The notes under the pieces: model-generated
Database searches by the model: none
The model's input: only the letters and a program-made list of their open reading frames with translations
Told to the model about the DNA's origin: nothing
Part shown: positions 7,793-15,278 of the stretch, in pieces
Layout: each line of letters starts with the position of its first letter
Position numbering within the stretch: position 1 is the stretch's first letter
Program-made: the position numbers and the translations under genes
NCBI GenBank assembly: GCA_964572725.1
Contig: CAZNFW010000057.1
Location: 1 to 16,451, forward strand
Origin: Rosettibacter sp964572725
GTDB lineage: Bacteria > Bacteroidota > Ignavibacteria > Ignavibacteriales > Melioribacteraceae
Length of the DNA stretch: 16,451 nucleotides
Reading direction: 5' to 3'

Positions 7793-8752
7793 TTACCTCG
7801 ATAAGTATTTTTCAAAATTTGATGATTGATGAATAACTCCCGAAGAATCTACTATCATAACTTCTACATTTTTCAATGACTCGGCTAATTTGATTCCTTT
7901 TTCAGGACCTAATACAAAAATGCCCGTTGAAAGAGCATCAGCTGTCATTGCATCATCAGCAATTACTGTCACTGATTGACATTCATTTGCAGGATAACCT
8001 GTAGCAGGATTAAAAATATGAGTAAATGTTTTCTTACCTTTTTTGAAAAATTGTTCATAGTCTCCTGAAGTTGAAACACCTTTACCATCTATCTTAATTG
8101 TTGCCAGTATTTCAAATTGTTTGCGTGGATGTTGAATTCCAATTTTCCAGTCATTTCCTCTTGCAAAAATTTCTCCTCCTACATTAATCAGGTAATTTTT
8201 AATTCCATAATTTGAAAGAATGTTTGCAATTCTGTCGGCTGCATAACCAGGAATACAGGCATTAAAATTTAATTTGATATTTGCTGGTTTAATTAAAATG
8301 TTTGGTTCTTTAAGTGTGATTTTTTCCCATCCAATTTTTTTAAGTGCTTCTTTAATTTTATGAGGAGAAGGAATATCAGGAGAATTTTTATCGAAACCAA
8401 TTAATTCAATTAAATTTCCAAGTGCTACATCAAAACATCCATTAGTTAACTTCCATAATTCATCACATTTTTTTAATACATAAAAAAATTCTTTGTCAAC
8501 AATTATTTCATCTGCATCAGTATTGTTGAGTTTCCACATTGGATTTCCAATCATATATGTAGAAAAAAGAGTGTCAATTCTTCTTGCTTCTTTAAATCCT
8601 GCATTGATTGCTTTATTAGCAATTATCTCATTAACACCACGAACCTGAATTTCTACGGTGCTGCCCATAGCAATAGTAGTACGTTTAATAGTTTTACTAT
8701 CACTACATGAAATAAAAATTAATAAAAGAAATATGTAAAATAGTTTTTTCAT
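7793..8752 (-). CDS. apbE: FAD:protein FMN transferase (ApbE), predicted lipoprotein
   Basis: ApbE splits FAD and links the FMN part to a threonine hydroxyl in target proteins such as RnfG and RnfD. The 319-residue product starts with a lipoprotein signal peptide ending in FIS-C16, so it should work in the periplasm, where those FMN sites face. Family motifs present are MGSTVEI (29-35), the VGGEIFARG segment, GVSTSGDY, H245 with FNPATGYP (247-254), and DDAMTADALST (266-276), which holds the likely Mg-binding Asp and Thr. Length is normal and the gene is intact. Its ATG overlaps the rnfA stop codon by 1 bp, and rnfB begins 2 bp after its own stop, so it is cotranscribed with rnf. Both acceptor motifs, TGAT in RnfG and SSAT in RnfD, are encoded in the same operon. 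Confidence 0.93.
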   Translation of the reverse strand: MKKLFYIFLLLIFISCSDSKTIKRTTIAMGSTVEIQVRGVNEIIANKAINAGFKEARRIDTLFSTYMIGNPMWKLNNTDADEIIVDKEFFYVLKKCDELWKLTNGCFDVALGNLIELIGFDKNSPDIPSPHKIKEALKKIGWEKITLKEPNILIKPANIKLNFNACIPGYAADRIANILSNYGIKNYLINVGGEIFARGNDWKIGIQHPRKQFEILATIKIDGKGVSTSGDYEQFFKKGKKTFTHIFNPATGYPANECQSVTVIADDAMTADALSTGIFVLGPEKGIKLAESLKNVEVMIVDSSGVIHQSSNFEKYLSR

Positions 8753-9324
8753 TAAATCATTCCCGCAAAGCCCATAAATGCTAAAGCTAAAAGTCCTGCT
8801 GTAATTAATGTAATAGGTGCACCGCGAAAAATATTTGGGACATCAGCCAAATCAAGTTCTTCTCTAATGCCAGCCATAATTAATAACGCAATAGTAAATC
8901 CAGCTCCTGCACCTAAGCCAAAAAAAACACTCTGCATAAATGTATAATTTCTCATTGATAAAAGTAAAGCCAATCCAAGAATTGCGCAGTTTGTTGTAAT
9001 TAAAGGAAGAAAAATTCCAAGTGCACGATAAAGCGGAGGACTAATTTTTTTAATAACCATTTCAACAAATTGAACTAATGATGCAATTACAAGTATAAAA
9101 GAAGGTATTTGAAGAAAATCAAGATTAAACGGAATAAGAATTTTGAAGTATAATATCCAGCTTACTACAGCAGTTAATACCATTACAAATGTTACAGCCA
9201 TTCCCATCGAAATAGCCGAAGAAATTTTATTTGATACACCTATAAATGGACATATTCCCAAAAACAGTGACAAAACAAAATTATTTACAATTGCAGCTGA
9301 TATAAAAATAATTAGTAAGTCCAT
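8752..9324 (-). CDS. rnfA: Rnf complex subunit A, membrane core
   Basis: The 190-residue protein is almost entirely hydrophobic, with about six membrane helices, and matches RnfA/RsxA in length and motifs. The first helix carries NNFVLSLFLGIC ending at C25, and a central helix carries PLITTNCAILG with C113. In Rnf structures, equivalent cysteines of RnfA and RnfE hold an Fe-S cluster inside the membrane; that is family knowledge, and both residues are present here. RnfA and RnfE are inverted-topology paralogues forming the electron path between RnfB and the periplasmic flavins. It starts 12 bp after the rnfE stop codon behind a strong ribosome binding site (9329-9334) and overlaps apbE by one base. 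Confidence 0.93.
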   Translation of the reverse strand: MDLLIIFISAAIVNNFVLSLFLGICPFIGVSNKISSAISMGMAVTFVMVLTAVVSWILYFKILIPFNLDFLQIPSFILVIASLVQFVEMVIKKISPPLYRALGIFLPLITTNCAILGLALLLSMRNYTFMQSVFFGLGAGAGFTIALLIMAGIREELDLADVPNIFRGAPITLITAGLLALAFMGFAGMI

Positions 9325-9328
9325 TTAC

Positions 9329-9334
9329 TCCTCC
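9329..9334 (-). promoter_or_regulatory. Strong Shine-Dalgarno site for rnfA
   Basis: On the reverse strand GGAGGA lies 4 nt before the rnfA ATG. It is the best ribosome binding site in the window and fills most of the 12-bp gap after rnfE. An ATG at 9334-9336 just upstream runs into a stop after two codons, so the start at 9324 is the real one. Confidence 0.75.
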
Positions 9335-9336
9335 AT

Positions 9337-10020
9337 TTACTCGGCTTTGTTAGATAAATTTACTTGAGCAGAATAATTTTCTCTGTATTTATCAATTAAC
9401 GATTTGTATTCAATGTTTTTCTTTTTTTCAATATATGCATTTGCAATTCCCATTAATAATCCTAAAGTTATAAATGCACCTGCGGGCAAAATCATTACAA
9501 GTAAAGGTTCAAATGAATCAGGAAGAATTTGGTAACCAAAAATTGTTCTTGAACCGAATAATTCTCTTATGCTCCCCATAATAATTAATGCAATTAAAAA
9601 TCCAACACCATTACCGAGTGCGTCCATTATTGACCTTAAAGGAGAATTTTTTGATGCAAATGCTTCTGCTCTGCCGAGAATAATGCAATTTACAACAATT
9701 AAAGGAACAAAAGGACCAAGGGCTTTACTTAGTTCCGGAAATTTTGCTTTCATTACTAAATCTGCTATTGTAACAAAAGTAGCAATGATTACAATGTAAG
9801 ATGCAATTCTAACTTGATTGGGAATAAGTTTTCGAACGCATGAAATTAAAAAGCTTGAAAAAACAAGAACAAATGTAGTAGCAAGTGCCATAGCTACTCC
9901 ATTTAAGGCTGAAACAGTTACGGCAAGAGTTGGACACATACCAAGTATTTGTTTGAAAGTTGGATTTATTTCCCATAAACCTTTTGTAAATTCTTTCCAG
10001 ATGGAAACCTGTTTTTTCAT
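9337..10020 (-). CDS. rnfE: Rnf complex subunit E, membrane core
   Basis: The 227-residue integral membrane protein has about six helices and is the paralogue and partner of RnfA. It carries NPTFKQILGMCP with C29 and PLIVVNCIILGRAEAFAS with C112, the two cysteine positions expected for the membrane Fe-S site. An RnfE-type soluble N-terminus (WKEFTKGLWEINP) and a charged C-terminal tail of about 35 residues distinguish it from RnfA. The NqrD family is a close relative, but the neighbouring rnfB and the gene order settle the Rnf identity. The start codon overlaps the rnfG stop in an ATGA junction, and GAGG at 10027-10030 serves as ribosome binding site, so translation is probably coupled. Confidence 0.92.
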   Translation of the reverse strand: MKKQVSIWKEFTKGLWEINPTFKQILGMCPTLAVTVSALNGVAMALATTFVLVFSSFLISCVRKLIPNQVRIASYIVIIATFVTIADLVMKAKFPELSKALGPFVPLIVVNCIILGRAEAFASKNSPLRSIMDALGNGVGFLIALIIMGSIRELFGSRTIFGYQILPDSFEPLLVMILPAGAFITLGLLMGIANAYIEKKKNIEYKSLIDKYRENYSAQVNLSNKAE

Positions 10021-10580
10021 AGAGAACCTCTTTCTTTTAAGATGCGTGCTTTCTGAATTCCATTATTCACAATTGCAACAACAGATTTTGAAGATATTGT
10101 AGCACCGGTAATTGTTTGAATCTCATTAGGCTTTTCAGGGGCTTTCCCTTTCACCCAATTAATTTGAGGAAGGGTTTGAAGCCCTTTGAATTGATTTTTG
10201 AAAGGTTCTTCTGTGATTTTTGTCCCAAGCCCGGGTGTTTCAACCTGTTCTAAAATTTCAAGAGAAGTAATTTTATTTAAGTCAGTTGACAATCCGACCA
10301 TCAGCCTGATTTTTCCCTGGAATCCATTGCCTTCAAAAGCTAAGGAATAACCAATAAGATTTTTATTATCATCAAACACTTTATAAATTTCAAGGTCATC
10401 TGTATTTATCTTTTCGTAGAACTTTCCAGCAGGCTGAACAAGAAAAATCCCTTTTTCAGTTTCTGCATTTTTATTTGCTGCTATTAATGGACTTGCCCAT
10501 TCATTAACTTTTGTAAGTAATGCACCAGAAATAATTCCAATAATAGTTAACACTAAAATAATTTGAATAGTTTTTTTCAT
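10017..10580 (-). CDS. rnfG: Rnf complex subunit G, periplasmic FMN-binding protein
   Basis: The 187-residue protein has one N-terminal membrane helix (about 4-24) and a periplasmic FMN-binding domain. GLGTKI and the flavinylation motif T158-G-A-T161 are visible; T161 is the expected covalent FMN acceptor modified by ApbE. The wider ETPGLGTKI...W...ITGAT pattern is that of RnfG/NqrC. Its role is to carry electrons between RnfD and the RnfA/E core on the periplasmic face. It is linked by four-base ATGA overlaps to rnfD upstream and rnfE downstream. GGAG lies about 9 nt before the start, inside the end of rnfD. Confidence 0.93.
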   Translation of the reverse strand: MKKTIQIILVLTIIGIISGALLTKVNEWASPLIAANKNAETEKGIFLVQPAGKFYEKINTDDLEIYKVFDDNKNLIGYSLAFEGNGFQGKIRLMVGLSTDLNKITSLEILEQVETPGLGTKITEEPFKNQFKGLQTLPQINWVKGKAPEKPNEIQTITGATISSKSVVAIVNNGIQKARILKERGSL

Positions 10581-11542
10581 TCCTTGAAGCTCCGGATTTG
10601 TTCACCAAAAATTCTTGGTACAGTCAAACGATTAATTAAAGGAACAAATGCATTCATAATTAATATTGCATACATAACCCCTTCTGGTAAGCCTCCAAAA
10701 ATTCTGATAATAACAATGATTAGTGAAATACAAAATCCAAAAATCCACATTCCTTTTGAAGTAATTGGAGATGTGACCCAGTCTGTAGCCATAAAAAAAG
10801 CTCCAAGAAGAAATCCACCGGCAAAAATGTGGAACAGAGGATTTGGATATTTTATTGGGTCAATTATCCAGAATATTCCTCCCAAAAGAATTATTCCTGT
10901 TATCATAGAAATTGGAATTCTCCAGTTTACAATTCCAACTGCAATTAAAAAAATACCGCCTGCTAAAATTGCAATGGCAGAAGTTTCGCCGATTGAACCG
11001 CCAATGTTTCCTATTATCATTGGTTCGAGTTTAGTAAAAACTCTGTCGAATTTATAAGCTGCGAGCGGTGTAGCAGATGATATTGTATCAACAGCAAAAT
11101 TTGGTTTTGACCATGTAGTCATTGCAACTGGAAAAGCAGCCTGCAAAAATGCTCTTCCAATTAATGCAGGATTAAATATGTTAAAACCCAGACCGCCAAA
11201 TAATTCTTTTCCAATTGCTATTGAAAATATAGCTCCTAATGCAGTTCCAGTTAATGAGAAATTTGGGGGAAGAATTAATCCGAGTAATATTCCAGTTACT
11301 ACTGCACTTCCATCATCAATTGAAATTTTTTTTCTGCGAATTTTTTTGATTGCAGCTTCTGTTCCAACAGCAAAAAAAATACTTACAAAAACAATAAGTA
11401 ATTGATATATACCAAAAAATATTACGCCTGATATTAAAGGTGGAAGTAATGAAATTACAACAAACCACATTACTTTTTTTGTAGACCAATTTGAATGAAT
11501 ATGTGGTGAGCCGCTTAATTCTAATCTGTTTAATTTTTCCAT
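10577..11542 (-). CDS. rnfD: Rnf complex subunit D, FMN-bearing membrane subunit
   Basis: The 321-residue membrane protein has about eight to ten helices and belongs to the RnfD/NqrB family. It begins with the family's SPHIHSNWSTKKVM-type segment. Conserved blocks include GTALGAIFSIAIGKELFGG, with an NPALIGRAFL helix, and FFMATDWVTSP near the C-terminus. The covalent FMN site is SSAT at 155-158 with T158 as acceptor, a variation on the S-G-A-T pattern, followed by PLAAYK. It is a candidate cation-translocating subunit by homology to NqrB. It follows rnfC after 54 bp that contain a small AT-rich hairpin and no Shine-Dalgarno site. Its stop codon overlaps the rnfG start. Confidence 0.92.
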   Translation of the reverse strand: MEKLNRLELSGSPHIHSNWSTKKVMWFVVISLLPPLISGVIFFGIYQLLIVFVSIFFAVGTEAAIKKIRRKKISIDDGSAVVTGILLGLILPPNFSLTGTALGAIFSIAIGKELFGGLGFNIFNPALIGRAFLQAAFPVAMTTWSKPNFAVDTISSATPLAAYKFDRVFTKLEPMIIGNIGGSIGETSAIAILAGGIFLIAVGIVNWRIPISMITGIILLGGIFWIIDPIKYPNPLFHIFAGGFLLGAFFMATDWVTSPITSKGMWIFGFCISLIIVIIRIFGGLPEGVMYAILIMNAFVPLINRLTVPRIFGEQIRSFKE

Positions 11543-11571
11543 GTTTAATTTTATTTCAATTAATAATTCAG

Positions 11572-11595
11572 TGATTTTTTAATGGATTAAAATCA
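11572..11595 (-). other. AT-rich inverted repeat between rnfC and rnfD
   Basis: TGATTTTTTAAT (11572-11583) and ATTAAAATCA (11586-11595) are inverted, with two extra T in one arm. It begins immediately after the rnfC stop codon on the transcribed strand. No T-run follows, so it is not a clear terminator. It could be an intercistronic processing or stability element, or chance in AT-rich DNA. Confidence 0.3.
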
Positions 11596-11596
11596 T

Positions 11597-12934
11597 CTAT
11601 GTTAAACTAAAGACTTTTTGCTTTCCTAATCGTATCCATTGTACAAGCGGAATGTTTGCCGGACAATTGTATGTGCATGTTCCACATTCCATGCATACAG
11701 TTATTCCAAGTTTTTTTGTCTCTTCATATTTTTTAAACTGTGTTAAACGAACCAATCGAGTTGGAATTAAATTAAGAGGACAAACTTCAACACATTTTCC
11801 GCATCTTAAACAATTTGTTTCTTCAAAATTGTATGCTTCTTCTCTTGTTAAAACAAGTATGCCCGATGTAGCTTTTGTAATTGGAGCAGATAAATCATAT
11901 TGAGCATAACCCATCATGGGACCGCCGACAATAATTTTTACTGCATCTTCTCTTATACCGCCGCAAAAATTTAATACATCTATTAAAGGTGTTCCAATTC
12001 TTACAATTAAATTTTTAGGATGATTAATTCCTTTGCCAGAAACGGTTAATACAGCTGTTATTTGTGGTTCTCCTTTTATTACGGCATCATGAATTGCAAC
12101 AGCTGTCCCGATATTTTGAATGATGCATCCTGCATCAAAGGGAAGTTTGCCCGGGGGAATTTCTCTTCCTGTTGCTGCTTTTATGAGCATTTTTTCTGCA
12201 CCCTGCGGATATTTAGTTTTGAGAGCAATAACAGAGATTTCCGGAAAATTTGACTCGTCAAACGGGTTTGATACAGCTTTTTCAAGTTTTTTAATTGCTT
12301 CTGTTTTGTTATCCTCAATCCCGATTATTCCTTTTTTTACATTTACAGCTTTCATAATAAGGCGGAGACCAGATATTATATCATCAGTTCTTTCAATCAT
12401 TAATCTGTAGTCTCTTGTCAAATAAGGTTCGCATTCGCAGCCATTAAGAATTATGTAATCAATTTTTTTATCAGGCGGTGGCGAAAGTTTTACATAAGTT
12501 GGGAATGCTGCTCCGCCTAATCCAACAATGCCGGCATCTTTAACTCTTTGAATTATTTCTTGGGGAGTAACTTTTTCTGAATCAAGAGGATGAAGTTTAA
12601 CAAATTCTTCGTTCTCGTATGATTCAATAAAGATGGATTCTTTCAAAAATCCATTGAAATTTACTGCTTCTCCAATCTTCAAAATTTTTCCAGTAACAGA
12701 GCTGTGAATGTTCGATGAAATAAAACCATTCTGCTTTGCAATTAACTCGCCTGTTTTAACCTCCATTCCTTTTTTAACTAAAGGTTGTGAAGGTTTTCCA
12801 GCATGTTGTGAAAAAGGAATAATAACTTGTTTTGGTGGCGGCATTATTTCGATAGGAAGATTTTCTGATAATTCTTTATGAGTTCTTGGATGAACTCCGC
12901 CTTTAAAAGTTTTTTTATTATTTAAAACAAGCAT
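11597..12934 (-). CDS. rnfC: Rnf complex subunit C, NADH/FMN-binding subunit
   Basis: The 445-residue soluble protein is the peripheral cytoplasmic NADH-oxidising or NAD-reducing subunit. Residues 9-18 (TFKGGVHPRT) are the RnfC N-terminal signature. The nucleotide/FMN region carries G138-LGGAAFPT (to 146) and NGCECEPYLTRDYRLM. An SLBB-like segment with GTPLIDVLNFCGG precedes the iron-sulphur domain. Two 4Fe-4S motifs close the protein: C375/C378/C381/C385-P and C414/C417/C420/C424-P. It lacks the long alanine/lysine-rich tail found in many gammaproteobacterial RsxC proteins. It is the first gene of the operon, in the order C-D-G-E-A-apbE-B. The likely promoter lies in the 188-bp gap upstream. 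Confidence 0.94.
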   Translation of the reverse strand: MLVLNNKKTFKGGVHPRTHKELSENLPIEIMPPPKQVIIPFSQHAGKPSQPLVKKGMEVKTGELIAKQNGFISSNIHSSVTGKILKIGEAVNFNGFLKESIFIESYENEEFVKLHPLDSEKVTPQEIIQRVKDAGIVGLGGAAFPTYVKLSPPPDKKIDYIILNGCECEPYLTRDYRLMIERTDDIISGLRLIMKAVNVKKGIIGIEDNKTEAIKKLEKAVSNPFDESNFPEISVIALKTKYPQGAEKMLIKAATGREIPPGKLPFDAGCIIQNIGTAVAIHDAVIKGEPQITAVLTVSGKGINHPKNLIVRIGTPLIDVLNFCGGIREDAVKIIVGGPMMGYAQYDLSAPITKATSGILVLTREEAYNFEETNCLRCGKCVEVCPLNLIPTRLVRLTQFKKYEETKKLGITVCMECGTCTYNCPANIPLVQWIRLGKQKVFSLT

Positions 12935-12970
12935 AAGAATCTCATTTTATAGAACAGAATAGTAACTGTC

Positions 12971-12983
12971 GCATAATTTATGC
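12971..12983. promoter_or_regulatory. Small palindrome upstream of rnfC, possible operator
   Basis: GCATAA-T-TTATGC is a perfect 6+1+6 palindrome lying 37 bp upstream of the rnfC start codon. It is close to the candidate reverse-strand promoter at 12995-13022. It does not match the Fnr or Rex consensus sites that I know. It could be a regulator site or chance. Confidence 0.25.
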
Positions 12984-12994
12984 CATTAATTTTT

Positions 12995-13022
12995 TAAAGT
13001 ATATTAATTAATTGAGGACAAA
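12995..13022 (-). promoter_or_regulatory. Candidate promoter of the rnf operon
   Basis: On the reverse strand, TTTG (13019-13022) and TACTTTA (12995-13001) are 17 bp apart. This loosely resembles the Bacteroidota-type TTTG / TAnnTTTG arrangement, though the second box is imperfect and the spacing is shorter than usual. It lies about 60 bp upstream of rnfC, in the only sizeable gap before the operon. Confidence 0.25.
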
Positions 13023-13122
13023 TGTTTGATTAAAGACTTATAAACAAAGATAAACAAGCTAATCGGAGCTTAAATTGATTTTGCTTTTCAGATTTGAAAA
13101 AATGATTTGTTATTTTGAGAAA

Positions 13123-14052
13123 TTATGAAACTAATTCGGCTAATATTTCTTTTTTTTCTTTTTGTTGTTTGTTTTTATCAGCTTTTATAAGTCTTAAATT
13201 GATTTTAATATTTTCATTATCAATTTCAATAATAAATAAACCTGATTCTGATAACTCATTATTTTCTATAGAGCCGCCGGCATTTATAAATTTAATTCCT
13301 TTCCTGCTGTATTCTTTTAATTCATGACTGTGACCGTGAAGAACAAGTTTTACATCATTTTTCTTGAATAATTTAATTAGTCTTTTCTTGCCTCTTAATT
13401 TCATTGTGTAGCTTTCAATTTTATTCCATAATGCATTGAACGAACTTTTTGCTTCAATGTTATTTTTGTAAAAGTGATGATGAATCATTATGATTTTTAA
13501 TTTGCTTTTAATCCAAGGTAAATTAAATAATTTTTTAAGTTCTTTTCTTTGTTGTCTGGATATTTTTCCATTTGAAGCAAAAGGATTTTTTACTTTTGTA
13601 TATTTGTCAATTGAGTTGAGTCCTATTAATGCAATATTTCCCATAATTTTTGCATATGGGAAAATGTTTTTTGAAATCGTGATTGTATTTTCAAAAAGTT
13701 CTTTGAAATAATTTTTAAATAAAAGAACTTTTTCCTGATAATTAGTCTGCAGGCATTTTAATGGGAAATTGGATATATCGTTAATTGTCTGAATACCGCC
13801 AAAAATGTCATGATTACCAATTACTAAAGATGTTTTATCAGAATCAAAAAGATTGTTTGTTTCGAGAATCTTTCTTAGTATTAAATAGTCATTTTCGTTT
13901 GAGTTATCTGAAATATCGCCTGTGATAATTAAATGGTCAATATTTTCTTCTGCAGCTGTTTTTATTAAGGTATGAAGACGTTGAATGTTTTGCTTTTTGT
14001 AATTTTTACAAAGATGTAAATCTGAAATGTGTGCAATCTTGATTTTTTTCAT
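13123..14052 (-). CDS. Calcineurin-like metallophosphoesterase
   Basis: The 309-residue cytoplasmic protein has the complete two-metal phosphoesterase signature in order: D11-x-H13, G45-D46, GNHD at 79-82, a histidine cluster at 191-193, and G240-H241-S-H243. All metal ligands are present, so it is probably active. No signal peptide or membrane helix is seen, and the C-terminus ends in a lysine/glutamate-rich tail. The fold covers cyclic-nucleotide phosphodiesterases (CpdA-like), lipid A precursor hydrolases and nucleases. Nothing here fixes the substrate, so no gene symbol is given. It is divergent from the glycan genes and lies 188 bp upstream of rnfC on the same strand, so readthrough into the rnf operon is possible. 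A 19-bp palindrome sits about 33 bp before its start. Confidence 0.85.
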   Translation of the reverse strand: MKKIKIAHISDLHLCKNYKKQNIQRLHTLIKTAAEENIDHLIITGDISDNSNENDYLILRKILETNNLFDSDKTSLVIGNHDIFGGIQTINDISNFPLKCLQTNYQEKVLLFKNYFKELFENTITISKNIFPYAKIMGNIALIGLNSIDKYTKVKNPFASNGKISRQQRKELKKLFNLPWIKSKLKIIMIHHHFYKNNIEAKSSFNALWNKIESYTMKLRGKKRLIKLFKKNDVKLVLHGHSHELKEYSRKGIKFINAGGSIENNELSESGLFIIEIDNENIKINLRLIKADKNKQQKEKKEILAELVS

Positions 14053-14084
14053 AGAACAAATTTATAATACCTTTATTAAGAGAA

Positions 14085-14103
14085 TATTAACATAATGTTA
14101 ATA
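14085..14103. promoter_or_regulatory. 19-bp perfect palindrome in the divergent intergenic region
   Basis: TATTAACAT-A-ATGTTAATA is a perfect palindrome with 9-bp arms around a central A. It lies 33 bp upstream of the metallophosphoesterase start, where it would overlap that gene's core promoter. It is about 168 bp upstream of the glycosyltransferase start. The size and symmetry suit a dimeric regulator, but the AT-rich background raises the chance rate. Confidence 0.35.
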
Positions 14104-14191
14104 AATCATTAACAGATTAAAATTCTTTTTTGCTGTTCAGTATTTATTGAATAGAATGAAATTATTTTAATATTGTAAGTGATTTAATAAT

Positions 14192-14240
14192 TTATTAACC
14201 AAAAGATAATATTGAGGTAAAAAAAGGTTAATAATATTTT
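14192..14240 (+). promoter_or_regulatory. Candidate promoter of the glycan genes with an overlapping inverted repeat
   Basis: TTGAGG (14212-14217) and TATTTT (14235-14240) are 17 bp apart and about 31 bp before the ATG at 14271. A perfect 9-bp inverted repeat, TTATTAACC (14192-14200) and GGTTAATAA (14226-14234), straddles the first box, with its right arm inside the spacer. That arrangement could let a regulator or a DNA hairpin affect the promoter. A ribosome binding site (AGG at 14263-14265) follows. Confidence 0.3.
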
Positions 14241-14270
14241 TTTAATATTGCACATTAAAAACAGGTATTT

Positions 14271-15278
14271 ATGAAGAAAAAAATTTTATTCATCTGCGGT
14301 TCATTAAATCAAACTACAATGATGCATAAAATCTCAATGCATATGCAGGATTATGACTGTTATTTTACTCCTTATTACAGTGATGGATTTTTAGGATTAC
14401 TTGCTAAAAAAGGAATACTTGATTTTACAATTCTTGGCGGCAACTTTAAAAAACAAACAGAGGAATATCTTAAAAAAAATGAATTGAAAGTTGATTACAA
14501 AGGAATAAGCAACGATTATGATTTAGTCTATACATGTGCAGATTTAATTATTCCCAAAAATATCAGGAATAAAAAAATAATTCTTGTACAGGAAGGAATG
14601 ACCGACCCTGAGAATTTTGCTTTTTATCTGGTAAAATATTTTAAATTTCCCAGATGGGCAGCAAGCACTTCTGCAATGGGAATGTCAAATTTATACGATA
14701 TATTTTGCGTTGCTTCTGAAGGATATAAAAAGTTATTTATCAAAAAAGGTGCAAAGCCGGAAAAAATTATTGTAACAGGTATCCCAAATTTTGACAACGC
14801 CAAACAATATTTGAATAATGATTTTCCTTATAAAAATTATGTTCTTGTTGCCACATCAGACATGCGTGAGACATTTAAATATGAAAATAGAAAAAAGTTT
14901 ATTAAAGAATGTGTAAAGATTGCTAATGGCCGCCAATTAATATTTAAGCTGCATCCAAATGAAAAATATGAAAGAGCTGTACGAGAAATAAATAAGTATG
15001 CCCCTGGTGCTCTTGTATTTCAAGATGGGAATACAAATCATATGATAGCCAATTGTGACGTCTTGATTACCAGATATTCTTCTGTTGTTTACATCGGTCT
15101 TGCATTGGGGAAAGAAGTTTATTCATCTTTCGATATTAATGAATTAGAGGATCTAATGCCTGTTCAAAACAATGGAACATCAGCTGAAAGAATAGCAAGA
15201 ATAGGAATTTATCTTTTAGAATCTAGAAATTTATCGCTTGAAGATATTCATGAGAAGTATGAACTTAAGGCAGTTTGA
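14271..15278 (+). CDS. GT-B-fold glycosyl/glycerophosphotransferase-like protein
   Basis: The 335-residue cytoplasmic protein has a nucleotide-sugar-transferase look. It opens with a Rossmann strand (KKKILFICGS) and has VQEGMTDPENF in the middle. ITVTGIPNFDNA-like and VLVATSDMRE strands begin the second half. The C-terminal donor-site motifs are KLHPN (226-230) and ITRYSSVVY around T267-S271, followed by GLALGKEVYS. The LHP and (T)-x-YSS pair is characteristic of the CDP-glycerol glycerophosphotransferase and related capsule-polysaccharide transferases. It could transfer a glycerol-phosphate or a sugar, or be an epimerase-like relative, so the exact reaction is not assigned. No membrane helix is evident. 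It is followed after 42 bp by an spsF-like gene, implying a surface-glycan pathway. A stable hairpin overlaps its stop codon. Confidence 0.7.
   Translation: MKKKILFICGSLNQTTMMHKISMHMQDYDCYFTPYYSDGFLGLLAKKGILDFTILGGNFKKQTEEYLKKNELKVDYKGISNDYDLVYTCADLIIPKNIRNKKIILVQEGMTDPENFAFYLVKYFKFPRWAASTSAMGMSNLYDIFCVASEGYKKLFIKKGAKPEKIIVTGIPNFDNAKQYLNNDFPYKNYVLVATSDMRETFKYENRKKFIKECVKIANGRQLIFKLHPNEKYERAVREINKYAPGALVFQDGNTNHMIANCDVLITRYSSVVYIGLALGKEVYSSFDINELEDLMPVQNNGTSAERIARIGIYLLESRNLSLEDIHEKYELKAV

Noticed and set aside
9569..10102. Forward open frames opposite rnfE and rnfG
   Set aside because: They are mirror frames of conserved Rnf subunits; the reverse-strand proteins carry all the family motifs.
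10563..11057. Forward open frame of 164 codons opposite rnfD
   Set aside because: It is antisense to rnfD and its sequence is the low-complexity pattern expected from reading a membrane-protein gene backwards.
12062..12410. Forward open frames opposite rnfC
   Set aside because: They overlap each other and the strongly conserved rnfC, with no family motif or ribosome binding site.
9337..12934. Na+-translocating NADH:quinone reductase (Nqr) instead of Rnf
   Set aside because: NqrA and NqrF are absent, while RnfB and an RnfC with two 4Fe-4S motifs are present.
217..14115. Recurrent ATCATTAAC word before several genes (about 217, 2229 and 14104)
   Set aside because: It is only nine bases in very AT-rich DNA, at different distances from the starts; three hits are not convincing without genome statistics.
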